DNA of 64,000 nt from an uncultured Prevotella sp. (GTDB taxonomy: Bacteria; Bacteroidota; Bacteroidia; Bacteroidales; Bacteroidaceae): positions 1 through 64,000 of the forward strand of contig CAMCLD010000006.1 of NCBI GenBank assembly GCA_945875635.1, given 5' to 3'. The first letter of the stretch is position 1; each line of letters begins with the position of its first letter. A program made the position numbers and the translations under genes. Under the pieces are notes generated by a model, which worked only from the letters and a program-made list of their open reading frames with translations, was not told the DNA's origin and did not search any database. Below are positions 18,371 through 27,941 of this stretch, one piece after another.

Positions 18371-20575
18371 ATGAGAATAAAATCATTTATTATCGCAATG
18401 TTCGCCACCGTAAGCCTATCAGCACAGGCAGAGAATGAACTGTCAATCGACAGCATAACAGCTGGAGCTTACAATGCTGAATACATAAGCGGCATCAATC
18501 CAGTCAAGGGAACAGACGAATACACTCAGATAAGCCTCGATGGCAAGCGGATAGAGAGGTATTCATTCAAGACAGGAAAGCTCACCGGGGTATTGTTCGA
18601 CATCAACAACGTAAAGGGCATGAATGTCAAAGGCATAGACGGATATGTCATAAGTCCTGACGGAAAGAGCATTCTTATAGAAACGCAGACAGAACGCATA
18701 TACAGAAGGTCATTCGTAGCCTCATATTACATCTACAACACGGGGGACGCAACAGTCAAACAGCTATCCGCCATGGGAAAGCAACAGATACCCACATTCT
18801 CGCCCGATTCCAAGCATATAGCCTTTGTCAGAAACAACAATATCTTTGTAACAGATGGCGAGAAAGAGACCATGGTGACGCATGACGGAGAGACCAACAG
18901 GATAATCAACGGAATTCCAGACTGGGTCAACGAGGAGGAGTTTGGGACAAACTGCTCATTGGCATGGAGTGCGGACGGAAGGTATCTCAACTGGATAAGA
19001 TACGATGAAAGTGGTGTGAGGACCTACTCTCTTCAGCTGTTCCAGGGTATGAAACCAGAAAGAAAGGAAAACGCCGACTATCCTGGGGATTATGCATATA
19101 AATATCCTAAGGCGGGACAGGACAACTCCATTGTGTCGGCATGGAGTTATGACATTGAGACGGGACACACCATGCCGTTCCAGCTACCACTCGCAAAAGA
19201 TGGGTACATACCCAGAATACTCACCATACCTGCAAAGAAAGGCACAAAGCCAGACATAATGATTTGTACCATGAACAGGCATCAGGACTCGCTGAGAATA
19301 TACAAAGCCAAGCCTGAGGATGGGGTGTGCCAACTCATCATTGAGGAAAACGTACCGGGGTATGTCAAGGAGGAAGTGCTCGAAAACATGTTGCTCACTC
19401 CGGAATATATTCTTCTGCCAAGCGACAGGGACGGATTCATGCATACCTACCTTTACAACTATGAAGGAAAGTTGATTAGGCAGATTGACAAGGGAGAATT
19501 CGAGACAACAGGGATATACGGATTCGATGAGAAGAGCGGAACAACGTATATACAGGCAGCTGCCCTGACCCCCTCAGAGAGGGAGATATATGCCATTGAC
19601 AAGACAGGAAGGATGAAAATGCTTTCAGGCAAGAAAGGATGGAACAGCGCCATCTTCTCCGATGACATGTCATGCTTCATAAACACATGGAGCGATGCCG
19701 ACACACCATATTTATATAGCATCATTGACAACAAGGGAAAGTCCAAGAGGACAATAGCCGATAACAGCAGGCTAACCGAAAAGCTCGGGAAGCACACTCT
19801 TGGCACAAAGTCATTCTTCCAGTTCGAGACATCAGAGGGAGTCAAGCTCAACGGATGGATGGTGAAGCCAGCCAATTTCAATCCCCAGAAGAAATACCCC
19901 GTCATAATGTTCCAGTATAGCGGACCAGGCAGTCAGCAGGTCGTAAACAGATGGAGCATAGGCTCCATGGGCAACGGAGCACTCTACGACCTCTATCTTG
20001 CACAAGAAGGATTCATTGTCGTGTGTGTCGATGGAAGAGGCACAGGCGGCAGGGGTGCCGCCTTTGAGAAGTGCACATTCCTTAACCTTGGGGTTCTTGA
20101 GTCAAGGGACCAGGTAGAGACAGCTATCTGGCTCGCCGGGCAAAACTATGTTGACAAGGACAGGATAGGTATATGGGGCTGGAGTTTCGGAGGATTCAAC
20201 ACCCTCATGAGCATGAGTGAAGGAAGAGATGTGTTCAAGGCTGGAGTAGCCGTGGCACCACCTACAAACTGGAAATTCTACGACACCATATACACAGAGA
20301 GATACATGCACACACCTTCCGAGAATCCTTCAGGATACAGTACAAACCCCATAGAAAGAGCACCTAACCTGCATGGTGCGTTGTTGATATGCCACGGCCT
20401 TGCCGACGACAACGTCCATCCACAGAACACATTTGAATATTCAGAGGCTCTTGTACAGAACAACAAGGATTTCCAAGAGATAATTTACACAAACCGAAAC
20501 CACAGCATCTATGGAGGAAACACAAGAAATCATCTCCTGCGCCAAATAGCATTGTTCTTAAAAAAGAATCTGTAA
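18371..20575 (+). CDS. DPP IV-like S9 family peptidase
   Basis: The product is an exported serine exopeptidase that likely removes X-Pro dipeptides from peptides in the periplasm. It has a signal peptide (residues 1-20, ending AQAE), an N-terminal eight-bladed beta-propeller domain of the DPPIV_N type (about 70-470), and a C-terminal alpha/beta hydrolase domain. The catalytic serine is in GWSFGGF (about residue 604), the aspartate in GLADDNVHPQN (about 680) and the histidine in NRNHSIYGGN (about 711). The glutamate motif that binds the peptide amino terminus is consistent with DWVNEEEFG (about residue 190). Length 734 is normal for the family. This matches the asaccharolytic peptide use typical of Bacteroidales. 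Confidence 0.95.
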   Translation: MRIKSFIIAMFATVSLSAQAENELSIDSITAGAYNAEYISGINPVKGTDEYTQISLDGKRIERYSFKTGKLTGVLFDINNVKGMNVKGIDGYVISPDGKSILIETQTERIYRRSFVASYYIYNTGDATVKQLSAMGKQQIPTFSPDSKHIAFVRNNNIFVTDGEKETMVTHDGETNRIINGIPDWVNEEEFGTNCSLAWSADGRYLNWIRYDESGVRTYSLQLFQGMKPERKENADYPGDYAYKYPKAGQDNSIVSAWSYDIETGHTMPFQLPLAKDGYIPRILTIPAKKGTKPDIMICTMNRHQDSLRIYKAKPEDGVCQLIIEENVPGYVKEEVLENMLLTPEYILLPSDRDGFMHTYLYNYEGKLIRQIDKGEFETTGIYGFDEKSGTTYIQAAALTPSEREIYAIDKTGRMKMLSGKKGWNSAIFSDDMSCFINTWSDADTPYLYSIIDNKGKSKRTIADNSRLTEKLGKHTLGTKSFFQFETSEGVKLNGWMVKPANFNPQKKYPVIMFQYSGPGSQQVVNRWSIGSMGNGALYDLYLAQEGFIVVCVDGRGTGGRGAAFEKCTFLNLGVLESRDQVETAIWLAGQNYVDKDRIGIWGWSFGGFNTLMSMSEGRDVFKAGVAVAPPTNWKFYDTIYTERYMHTPSENPSGYSTNPIERAPNLHGALLICHGLADDNVHPQNTFEYSEALVQNNKDFQEIIYTNRNHSIYGGNTRNHLLRQIALFLKKNL

Positions 20576-20740
20576 TTCTGTCGTTACAGCCACCAAGTCA
20601 CAACTGAGCCTGTACATGATTGACAAGAATGGTGCTATCCTCCATTCTGTAATTATGCAGCCAAGGATGTAGGTTTAGATATATACTTGAACCTAATGCA
20701 TTAAAAGTCTATTTTCAAGACTTAAATAATGCGTTAAATT

Positions 20741-20828
20741 CTATGTTTCGCACTGCGAAACGTACGTCCACCACTGCGAAACGTACATCCACCACTGCGA
20801 AACGTACGTCCACCACTGCGAAACATAG
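20741..20828. repeat. Four CACTGCGAAA units at 21-bp period with inverted ends
   Basis: CACTGCGAAA starts at 20751, 20772, 20793 and 20814, with 11-base linkers (CGTACGTCCAC, one copy with a single change). The array is bounded by the inverted pair CTATGTTTCG (20741-20750) and CGAAACATAG (20819-20828). The first unit forms a small palindrome TTTCGC-ACT-GCGAAA. Confidence 0.92.
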
Positions 20829-20927
20829 ATTTCAAACGCTTAAAAGAATTCTTTTAAGCAATGACAAAACAATACCATAATGATTTTCAGGAACTGTTTG
20901 CTCCATTTAAAGACAGGGCGGAACTGA

Positions 20928-21146
20928 CATCACGTCAGCTCCGCCCCTTTTCCCGACTTCAAAGACACACTTACAAGGGAGATTGGGACTTTCAATGAAA
21001 AACAGATGCAGGTATTCTATCTTCTGCGCATAGGTATGGAAAGGCAACAGATTCTGATGACAACCACTTTGTCTCGTGTAACATTATGGCGCTGGACAAA
21101 GAAATATGAGTGGGTAATGTCACATCATGATAGGTCACGAGTTTGA
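20928..21146 (+). pseudogene. Decayed helix-turn-helix protein fragment
   Basis: This open frame has no start codon and encodes about 72 residues with a helix-turn-helix-like pattern: GTFNEKQMQVFYLLRIGM, then QQILMTTTLSRVTLWRWTKK. An overlapping short frame with an ATG at 20861 (MTKQYHNDFQELF) stops at 20992-20994 in another phase, so a frameshift in an ancestral gene is possible. It is too short and too damaged to name a family. Confidence 0.35.
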
Positions 21147-21210
21147 AATGATTAAAATATTAGGATTAAGAATTCAAGAAAACTTGAGTCAAAAAAGGAA
21201 ATGGAGAATA

Positions 21211-21279
21211 AAAAAAAATTGATTGTCTCACGACAACCAATCTTTATTAACCTTAATAATCTAATACCATGAAAAACAC
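21211..21279 (-). ncRNA. Candidate small RNA with own promoter and terminator
   Basis: On the minus strand a TAACTTTG box (21284-21291) is followed by about 36 bases without an ORF and then by a strong intrinsic terminator. The terminator stem is ATTGGTTGTC (21232-21241) with GACAATCAAT (21218-21227), ten pairs with one G-U, a GTGA loop and eight to nine T. No gene follows on this strand for 3 kb, so the transcript would stand alone, roughly 70 bases long. It could also be processed from the end of the upstream DUF3256-like transcript. The Rfam family is not known to me. Confidence 0.5.
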
Positions 21280-21283
21280 GATG

Positions 21284-21291
21284 CAAAGTTA
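21284..21291 (-). promoter_or_regulatory. Candidate -7 box of the small RNA
   Basis: TAACTTTG on the minus strand, a full match to TAnnTTTG; no clear -33 box. The expected start of transcription is about 21278. Confidence 0.5.
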
Positions 21292-21346
21292 TGGAATTTG
21301 CACGAAAACACGACTGTTTTGTTCAATAACCCACATCGTTATAACA

Positions 21347-21979
21347 TTAATTAAATTTTACGCCATTCCATTTAAGCTTTCTTTGCACGACAATGCTCTC
21401 CAACAGCATTCTGTCTTCCTTGGAAACAAGAGGAATTGAAGGATTGACAATCAGTTCGTCAGAGTAAGGAGAAAGATGTATTGCGAGAAGCCTTGGCTGC
21501 ATATATTTCTTAAGTTCCTCAAACCTTTCAACAGTCATGGAGTCTGGTTTTTGGAAACAATCCACACCATTCGTATTCACAAAGCGTCTGCTATCGAGCG
21601 GTTCCCAGTTGGTTGTCCAGAATGACAATTCAGTATCCTCCTCTGGAGCATTGTATGTATATGCCATACACACGACCGTCTCCGCATCAGACTTTCTCAG
21701 CAGTTTAATCTCTATGCGCGACACTTTTGTAATCTTCACGCTTATGTAGTCAGCTGTCATTGTATCTATCCTTGTTTCTGTCTTCATTCTGTTCAGGAGG
21801 ACAGGCTCTGCATCTAGGTCGATGTATTCCGTTATCTCCGAGCGTAGGTTTCTCGTAAGAAGTGGACAGAGGCTATCCGGCATTTCTATCCACATTTCCC
21901 TTGCTGTTGTCTGCGCACTAATTGAGAGCGTGCACACTATGGCAGTGGCTAAAGCTACTAATCTATTAATAAAACACAT
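21347..21979 (-). CDS. DUF3256-like exported protein
   Basis: This 210-residue protein has a signal peptide (cut near SISAQ, about residue 23) and no lipobox. The segments REMWIEMPDSLCPLLTRNLR and ELSFWTTNWEPL match my recollection of the DUF3256 family of Bacteroidales, whose function is unknown. The gene start overlaps the end of the PBP1A-like gene by 14 bases, so the two are probably made together, which suggests a link to the cell envelope (inference). No terminator was found directly behind it, but the small RNA terminator lies 105 bases further. Confidence 0.75.
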   Translation of the reverse strand: MCFINRLVALATAIVCTLSISAQTTAREMWIEMPDSLCPLLTRNLRSEITEYIDLDAEPVLLNRMKTETRIDTMTADYISVKITKVSRIEIKLLRKSDAETVVCMAYTYNAPEEDTELSFWTTNWEPLDSRRFVNTNGVDCFQKPDSMTVERFEELKKYMQPRLLAIHLSPYSDELIVNPSIPLVSKEDRMLLESIVVQRKLKWNGVKFN

Positions 21980-24266
21980 CCTGAATGCTATTGAAATTTA
22001 ATGAGTCCTTGTTTTCGCAGAAATCAAAATCCTTAGGGATATCGAATTTTGCGTCAGGCGAATAGTCCAATGTTTTGTCCGCATACACCATATTCATATA
22101 ATATGCCCATATAGGGAGTGCCATCGCAGCTCCCTGTCCTATGCTCGTATGGTCGAAATGGATGTCTCTGTCTTCGCCTCCGACCCAGCAACCGTTCACA
22201 AGCTGAGGTGTGAATCCCATGAACCATCCGTCGGAGTTGTTGTTTGTTGTTCCCGTTTTTCCACAAATGTCACCCTTGATGCCATAGCCTCTCAATCGGC
22301 TACCAGTACCATGCTGCACTACAGAGCGCAACATGTCAATCATCCTGTATGAGTTGTCCTCACTTATAACCTCATTCATAAGAGGTGGAAATCTTGCAAT
22401 CACGTTACCGTGACTATCCTCAATCTTTGTGACGAAACGAGGGGCACACCTGACACCCTTGTTGGCGAATGCCGTGTATGCACTTACCATCTCCCCTACC
22501 GAGACCTCACAAGGTCCGAGACACAGCACCGGAGAAGTATTCTTCTCTATATCCGGATTGTTTAGTCCGAAGTCGTGAAGGATATTGACAAACTGGGAAG
22601 GTCCGAGTTGTGTAATAAGTGCAGCTGAAATCCAGTTGTTCGACATGGTGAGTCCCCATTTCAGGGTAACATGCTGTCCATATCTTGCCTTGCTTCCGTT
22701 TCTCGGGCACCATCCACCGTAGTTTCTCTGGACGTTTAGTTCCTTTGAGCAGGGTGTCATTCCGTTCTGCATGGCAAGGGCATAGAGGTATGGCTTGATG
22801 GTAGAACCCACCTGTCGCCTTCCCAGCATCACCATGTCGTATTTGAAATGGTCGAAGTCGATGCCTCCTACATACGCCTTTACGTCTCCCGTTGCCACCT
22901 CCATGCTCATGAAGGCAGAACGCAGATAGGACTTATAATATAATATGGAGTCGATAGGTGTCATTGTGGTGTCCTTGTCACCATTCCATGTGAAGACGCT
23001 CATCTTCACCGGTGTCCGGAAGGATTTCCTTATGTCGTCGGGTGACGCTCCTTCTTCCTTAAGCGTCCTGTACCTTACGCTCTGTCTTATGGACCTGTTC
23101 AGTATGTTCTTTATCTGCCGTGGCGAGATGGAAGAGGAGAACGGTGCAAGCTTCTTGTAATAGTTAGCCCTGTTGAACTGCGGCTGTAGATATCCTGCAA
23201 GATGTTTCCTTACTGCGAGTTCCGCATAACGCTGCATCCTTGTGTCAACGGTGGTGTAAATCTTGAGTCCGTCTGTATATACGTTGTATGTCTTGCCGTT
23301 GCTCTTGGTGTTCTTGTTACACCATCCATAGAGGGGGTCGTCAGCCCATGCTATTGAGTCGAGCGTGAACTTGCGCATGTTCCACGATGGGTAATTGTCC
23401 CTCTCCGGTTTCTCTGCCATCATGTATTGACGAAGGAATTCCTTGAAATAGTCGCCAGCACCCTCCACGACCGTTGACTTGTGGTATTCAACGTCAAGCG
23501 GCATAGCTGCATAGTGATCATATTCCGCCTGTGTCAGATAGCCCGACTTCACCATCTGTCCGAGCACAACATTCCGTCTTTCAAGACATCTCTCTGGATA
23601 TTTCAAGGGATTGAAGAGGGAGGGGTTCTTGCACAGTCCGATAAGAGTGGCTGACTCTGTCAACGATAGTCTGTGAGGCTCCTTTGCGAAATAGACGTTT
23701 GAAGCCCTTTTTATTCCGACAGCGTTATGCAGGAAGTCAAAATAATTTAGGTACATCGTTATGATGTCTTCCTTGGTGAAATATCTTTCAAGCTTGATGG
23801 CTATGACCCATTCAATGGGTTTCTGCAGCAACCTCTCAATCTTATTATGCGCCTTTTCAGAGAAAAGTTGCTTGGCAAGCTGCTGTGTTATGGTGGAACC
23901 ACCTCCTGCGCTTTCCTGTCCCATGATACCTCTTTTGAGCACAGCTCTTCCCAATGCATAGAAATCTATGCCGGAATGGCTGTAGAATCTCTCGTCTTCC
24001 GTGGCAACGAGTGCATGTACGAGATGTGGAGACAAGGAGTTGTAATCTACAGCCACCCTGTTTGCTTTGTTCTCATTCCATGTCCCTATCAGTTTCCCGT
24101 CGGCAGAATATACCTGCGAGGCATATTTGTCAATAGGATTCTGAAGCTCATCCATATCAGGCATGTATCCAACCCATCCGTTCCAGACGCATATAAAGAA
24201 CATGGTGACTGAAACCACCATTACGATTATAGTTCCCCAGACAAAATGTACGAGTGTCCTTCTCAT
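21966..24266 (-). CDS. Class A penicillin-binding protein (PBP1A type)
   Basis: A bifunctional peptidoglycan synthase anchored in the inner membrane. The N-terminal membrane helix (about residues 9-28) is followed by a GT51 glycosyltransferase domain with ATEDERFYSHSG (about 90) and GGSTITQQLAKQLF (about 122). The transpeptidase domain shows GSTIKP (catalytic serine about 487), TMSNNW (about 540) and GKTGTTNNNSDGWFMGFTP (about 672). Length 766 is typical for Bacteroidetes PBP1A. The first methionine (MRRTLVHFVWG) fits a short cytoplasmic tail. A promoter candidate lies far upstream at 24571. Confidence 0.95.
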   Translation of the reverse strand: MRRTLVHFVWGTIIVMVVSVTMFFICVWNGWVGYMPDMDELQNPIDKYASQVYSADGKLIGTWNENKANRVAVDYNSLSPHLVHALVATEDERFYSHSGIDFYALGRAVLKRGIMGQESAGGGSTITQQLAKQLFSEKAHNKIERLLQKPIEWVIAIKLERYFTKEDIITMYLNYFDFLHNAVGIKRASNVYFAKEPHRLSLTESATLIGLCKNPSLFNPLKYPERCLERRNVVLGQMVKSGYLTQAEYDHYAAMPLDVEYHKSTVVEGAGDYFKEFLRQYMMAEKPERDNYPSWNMRKFTLDSIAWADDPLYGWCNKNTKSNGKTYNVYTDGLKIYTTVDTRMQRYAELAVRKHLAGYLQPQFNRANYYKKLAPFSSSISPRQIKNILNRSIRQSVRYRTLKEEGASPDDIRKSFRTPVKMSVFTWNGDKDTTMTPIDSILYYKSYLRSAFMSMEVATGDVKAYVGGIDFDHFKYDMVMLGRRQVGSTIKPYLYALAMQNGMTPCSKELNVQRNYGGWCPRNGSKARYGQHVTLKWGLTMSNNWISAALITQLGPSQFVNILHDFGLNNPDIEKNTSPVLCLGPCEVSVGEMVSAYTAFANKGVRCAPRFVTKIEDSHGNVIARFPPLMNEVISEDNSYRMIDMLRSVVQHGTGSRLRGYGIKGDICGKTGTTNNNSDGWFMGFTPQLVNGCWVGGEDRDIHFDHTSIGQGAAMALPIWAYYMNMVYADKTLDYSPDAKFDIPKDFDFCENKDSLNFNSIQDVFY

Positions 24267-24284
24267 GATTGTTATTTTTTTAAG

Positions 24285-24331
24285 GCCCTCCCCAACCCTC
24301 CCCTATGGAAGGGAGCACCAGCTTGATGAAG
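24285..24331 (-). repeat. Dispersed repeat, copy B (inverted)
   Basis: The reverse complement begins CTTCATCAAGCTG and continues to GGGGAGGGTTGGGGAGGGC, matching copy A at 18304-18351 with a few changes in the middle. A partial, more diverged relative in plus orientation (GCTCCCTTAGTGGAGGATTG) lies near 24512. Confidence 0.8.
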
Positions 24332-24570
24332 ATGGCTTTTCAAACCCAAAAACCATTAAACAGTCAACCCCTTAACCTATTAACCCCATAAGGTTATGAG
24401 GTAATTTAAAATTGAAAAATGATTATCTCTTAAACCATTCAACATTTCAATATCCCCTACGGGAATCTTAAGACCTTAACCAAATAGGGATGGGTCGGGG
24501 TTAGGTTTCCCCGCTCCCTTAGTGGAGGATTGGGGAGAGACATCAACTTACGAAAGTTGAATTAATAATG

Positions 24571-24578
24571 CAAAGATA
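24571..24578 (-). promoter_or_regulatory. Candidate -7 box of the PBP1A-DUF3256 unit
   Basis: TATCTTTG on the minus strand; a TTTG lies 17 bases further upstream (24596-24599), slightly short of the usual spacing. The leader would be about 300 bases and would include repeat copy B. Confidence 0.45.
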
Positions 24579-24759
24579 TATAAAAAAACTGATACCAAAA
24601 GTAAAATCGGGAAAAAATAACAAAAAAGACATCGACATGGACTTGCTTACTCCATTTTAAGACCACCACGATGACTTTTCAACTCATGCTGCCCACAGAA
24701 AAATATAGTGTTAAATGATTTTTTAGACTGTTATCGTCTTTTATTTTGAAATTTATAAC

Positions 24760-24767
24760 TAACTTCG
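24760..24767 (+). promoter_or_regulatory. Candidate -7 box of pyrBI
   Basis: TAACTTCG, one mismatch from TAnnTTTG, 34 bases before the pyrB start codon. No attenuator or leader peptide is visible. Confidence 0.4.
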
Positions 24768-24801
24768 CAGTCGAAACAGAAAAAAACATGTTCATATAAT
24801 C

Positions 24802-25746
24802 ATGGAGAAACAGGACTTTGTCAGCATTGAAGGGCTGTCGAGAGAAAAAATCTTGTACCTTATTGAAATGGCACAAGAGTTTGAGAGACATCCAAACAGA
24901 GACATTCTGAAAGGGAAAGTGGTGGCGACACTATTCTATGAGCCATCAACACGCACAAGACTGAGCTTCGAGACAGCAGCTAACAGACTTGGCGCAAGGG
25001 TGATAGGCTTCACCGATGCCAAAGTATCGAGCGTCAGCAAGGGTGAGACCCTTAAGGACACAATACTCATGGTGTCCAACTATGCGGACGTGATTGCCAT
25101 GAGACACTACATCGAAGGGGCGGCGCAATATGCAAGCGAAGTAGCCCCCATACCAATCATCAACGCAGGAGACGGCGCTCACCAACATCCGTCACAGTGC
25201 ATGCTTGACCTCTACTCCATTTACAAGACTCAGGGCACACTCGACAATCTCAACATTTACCTCGTAGGCGACCTGAAATACGGAAGGACCGTCCACTCAC
25301 TCATCATGGCTATGAGACACTTCAACCCAACGTTCCATTTCGTGGCACCGAAAGAACTTTCCATGCCTAACGAGTACAAGCTCTACTGCAAGGAAAAGGG
25401 CATCAAGTTTCAGGAACATACTGCATTCAACGAGAAAGTGATAGCCGATGCTGACATTATATATATGACAAGGGTGCAGAAAGAGAGATTCTCCGACCTA
25501 ATGGAATACGAGAGGGTCAAGAATGTGTATATCCTCAGAAGGAACATGCTGGCAAATGTCAAGGACAACATGAAAATACTACATCCGCTGCCAAGAGTAA
25601 ACGAGATAGCATACGATGTTGATGAGGACCCACATGCATACTACATCCAGCAGGCAAAGAACGGACTATATGCCCGCGAGGCTATATTCTGCCACTGTCT
25701 CGGAATAACACTCGAGGACATAAGGAACGACAAAACTATTATCTGA
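24802..25746 (+). CDS. pyrB: Aspartate carbamoyltransferase, catalytic subunit
   Basis: PyrB joins carbamoyl phosphate and aspartate, the first committed step of pyrimidine synthesis. Active-site segments are [11 protein letters not shown] (carbamoyl phosphate loop), [12 protein letters not shown] (80s loop with serine and lysine), [10 protein letters not shown] and [10 protein letters not shown]. Length 314 is typical of the class B enzyme that pairs with a regulatory chain. The regulatory gene follows after 20 bases, so the enzyme should be the allosteric dodecamer. Confidence 0.97.
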   Translation: MEKQDFVSIEGLSREKILYLIEMAQEFERHPNRDILKGKVVATLFYEPSTRTRLSFETAANRLGARVIGFTDAKVSSVSKGETLKDTILMVSNYADVIAMRHYIEGAAQYASEVAPIPIINAGDGAHQHPSQCMLDLYSIYKTQGTLDNLNIYLVGDLKYGRTVHSLIMAMRHFNPTFHFVAPKELSMPNEYKLYCKEKGIKFQEHTAFNEKVIADADIIYMTRVQKERFSDLMEYERVKNVYILRRNMLANVKDNMKILHPLPRVNEIAYDVDEDPHAYYIQQAKNGLYAREAIFCHCLGITLEDIRNDKTII

Positions 25747-25766
25747 GAAAACACAGAAAAAGAGAT

Positions 25767-26234
25767 ATGGCAAAGAAAGAACGACTGGTAGCAGCTATTG
25801 AGAACGGCACCGTAATAGACCACATACCGGCAGAGAAGACACAACATGTAGTAAACCTGCTCGGACTACAGGAGATAACGACTCCTGTCACTATCGGATA
25901 CAACTACATTTCAAGGAAACTGGGAAGGAAAGGCATCATAAAAGTGTCGGACAAATTCTTCACCGACGACGAGATTTCAAGACTCTCCGTCGTAGCTCCC
26001 AATGTAGTACTGAACATAATACATGGCTATGAGGTCGTAGAGAAAAAAACCGTGGAGACACCTGATGACATAAGGGAAATCGTAAAATGCAACAACCCTA
26101 AGTGCATCACGAACAATGAGCCTATGGCTACGCTGTTCCATGTCGATAAGGAAAAAGGACTGCTTAGATGCCACTACTGCGACAAGGAACAGGACATCAA
26201 CAAGGGCGTTATCCTAAAAAGCAGACAGGAATAA
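25767..26234 (+). CDS. pyrI: Aspartate carbamoyltransferase, regulatory subunit
   Basis: PyrI binds nucleotide effectors and holds the catalytic trimers together. The nucleotide domain begins with [12 protein letters not shown], and the zinc domain near the C-terminus has its four cysteines in CNNPKC and CHYC. Length 155 matches the family. It is co-transcribed with pyrB. Confidence 0.97.
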   Translation: MAKKERLVAAIENGTVIDHIPAEKTQHVVNLLGLQEITTPVTIGYNYISRKLGRKGIIKVSDKFFTDDEISRLSVVAPNVVLNIIHGYEVVEKKTVETPDDIREIVKCNNPKCITNNEPMATLFHVDKEKGLLRCHYCDKEQDINKGVILKSRQE

Positions 26235-26284
26235 CAAAATGAGGTTAAAAGGTTATTAGAAATTGAAGATGGAAGCCTCAACCC

Positions 26285-26306
26285 GACCCCTCTCCAAAAG
26301 AGAGGG
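26285..26306 (+). terminator. Possible terminator after pyrBI
   Basis: A perfect 8-base G/C-rich stem (CCCCTCTC / GAGAGGGG) with a CAAAA loop lies about 50 bases behind pyrI. There is no T run, so it may be part of an intergenic repeat instead. Confidence 0.3.
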
Positions 26307-26407
26307 GAGGTAGTAACTATAAGGGGCTTTGATGATTGATGACTCAACTTTCAAAACCTTAAGACCTGAGTCCCGAAATCCTAAATAAACTTAATATATA
26401 TACAACA

Positions 26408-27688
26408 ATGAGAAAAGACACCGAGATATTCTCTCTCATCGAAAGCGAGCACCAGCGCCAGCTAAAGGGTATGGAGCTCATCGCATCAGAGAATTTTGTA
26501 AGTGACGAGGTAATGCAGGCCATGGGCTCATGCCTCACCAACAAGTATGCAGAAGGACTGCCAGGCAAGAGATACTATGGAGGTTGCCAGGTCGTTGACC
26601 AAGTGGAGAATCTGGCAAGGGAAAGAGTAAAGAAACTCTTCGGGGCTGAGTTCGCCAACGTACAGCCTCACTCCGGAGCACAGGCAAATGCTGCCGTACT
26701 GCTCACATGCCTGAAACCCGGCGACACATTCATGGGACTGAACCTCGACCATGGAGGTCACCTGTCACACGGTTCATTAGTAAACACTTCCGGAATACTC
26801 TACAAGCCTGTTGGATATAACCTAAACAAGGAAACGGGAAGAGTTGATTATGACGAGATGGAAAAACTCGCCAATGAGCATAAGCCTAAGCTCATTATCG
26901 GAGGAGGCTCAGCATACAGCCGCGAATGGGACTACAAGCGCATGAGGGAAATAGCCGACAGTGTTGGAGCATTGCTCATGATAGACATGGCTCACCCCGC
27001 AGGACTTATTGCTGCAGGACTGCTTGACAACCCAGTCAAGTATGCACACATCGTGACATCCACTACCCACAAGACACTGCGTGGTCCACGTGGAGGTATC
27101 ATACTTATGGGCAAGGACTTTGAAAACCCATGGGGACTGACAACCAAGAAAGGTGAGGTAAAAATGATGAGCATGCTTCTCAACTCAGCAGTATTTCCAG
27201 GCACACAGGGCGGACCGCTCGAACATGTCATAGCAGCTAAGGCTGTAGGTTTCGGAGAAAACCTTGAACCATCGTGGAAAGAGTATGCTACACAGGTAAA
27301 GACCAATGCGTCTGTACTTGCAAGCGAACTTGTAGCAAGAGGTTTCGACATCGTAAGCGGAGGTACCGACAACCATTCCATGCTCGTTGACCTGCGCTCT
27401 AAATATCCCGAACTAACAGGTAAGGTAGCTGAGAACGCTCTCGTGGCAGCTGACATTACGGTCAACAAGAACATGGTTCCTTTCGACTCTCGCAGCGCAT
27501 TCCAGACAAGCGGCATACGACTGGGCACAGCTGCCATGACTACACGTGGAGCTAAAGAGGACATGATGAAGCTTATCGCTGAACTCATAGAGGAAGTGCT
27601 CAACGCTCCAGAGGACGAGAAAGTAATAGCTTCCGTAAGGGAGAAGGTTAACGAAACCATGAAGGATTATCCTTTATTTGCATATTAA
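26408..27688 (+). CDS. glyA: Serine hydroxymethyltransferase
   Basis: GlyA interconverts serine and glycine with tetrahydrofolate, supplying one-carbon units for purines, thymidylate and methionine. The pyridoxal phosphate lysine is in [14 protein letters not shown] (about residue 222), with the cofactor aspartate in [10 protein letters not shown]. The N-terminal landmark [10 protein letters not shown] and the folate-site region [17 protein letters not shown] are intact. Length 426 is normal. A clear terminator follows about 160 bases downstream. Confidence 0.97.
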   Translation: MRKDTEIFSLIESEHQRQLKGMELIASENFVSDEVMQAMGSCLTNKYAEGLPGKRYYGGCQVVDQVENLARERVKKLFGAEFANVQPHSGAQANAAVLLTCLKPGDTFMGLNLDHGGHLSHGSLVNTSGILYKPVGYNLNKETGRVDYDEMEKLANEHKPKLIIGGGSAYSREWDYKRMREIADSVGALLMIDMAHPAGLIAAGLLDNPVKYAHIVTSTTHKTLRGPRGGIILMGKDFENPWGLTTKKGEVKMMSMLLNSAVFPGTQGGPLEHVIAAKAVGFGENLEPSWKEYATQVKTNASVLASELVARGFDIVSGGTDNHSMLVDLRSKYPELTGKVAENALVAADITVNKNMVPFDSRSAFQTSGIRLGTAAMTTRGAKEDMMKLIAELIEEVLNAPEDEKVIASVREKVNETMKDYPLFAY

Positions 27689-27846
27689 TGCATTAAGAGT
27701 ATATACATTCTTCTGTTCCATGATTGATAGCTTGCAATTCTGCAAAGTTACGTTTGGGATGGTAAGCGTCTCCACGATGGCGATTGCGTCGTCATAATTA
27801 ACCGATGATGCCCCGAAAACAAGAACATGAAGAGTGAATAAGTTAG

Positions 27847-27885
27847 TGAATGTAGAGCCGAGAGGTCTCTACATTCATTTTTTTT
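27847..27885 (+). terminator. Rho-independent terminator after glyA
   Basis: An 11-base perfect stem (TGAATGTAGAG / CTCTACATTCA) with a 9-base loop is followed by eight T. It lies 159 bases behind glyA and before the convergent lysozyme gene. Confidence 0.85.
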
Positions 27886-27941
27886 ACTCCTTCCAACGGC
27901 TCAGTGGAAATTAGGTGGGGATTATTGAGAAGTGACTCATG

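Larger units (their letters stand above)
20576..21346. other. 771-bp stretch without an intact gene
   Basis: The stretch lies between the convergent DPP IV-like and DUF3256-like genes. It contains a 21-bp tandem repeat (20741-20828), a fragment resembling a helix-turn-helix protein (20928-21146) and a candidate small RNA with terminator (21211-21291). Confidence 0.85.
24267..24801. other. 535-bp divergent intergenic region
   Basis: It separates the PBP1A-like gene (minus) from pyrB (plus). It holds a dispersed repeat copy (24285-24331), a related shorter G-rich segment (about 24512-24538), AT-rich filler and a promoter candidate in each direction. No coding sequence is supported. Confidence 0.85.

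Noticed and set aside
26992-27660. 222-residue ORF opposite glyA
   Set aside because: Shadow frame with serine-rich low-complexity sequence; glyA on the other strand is certain.
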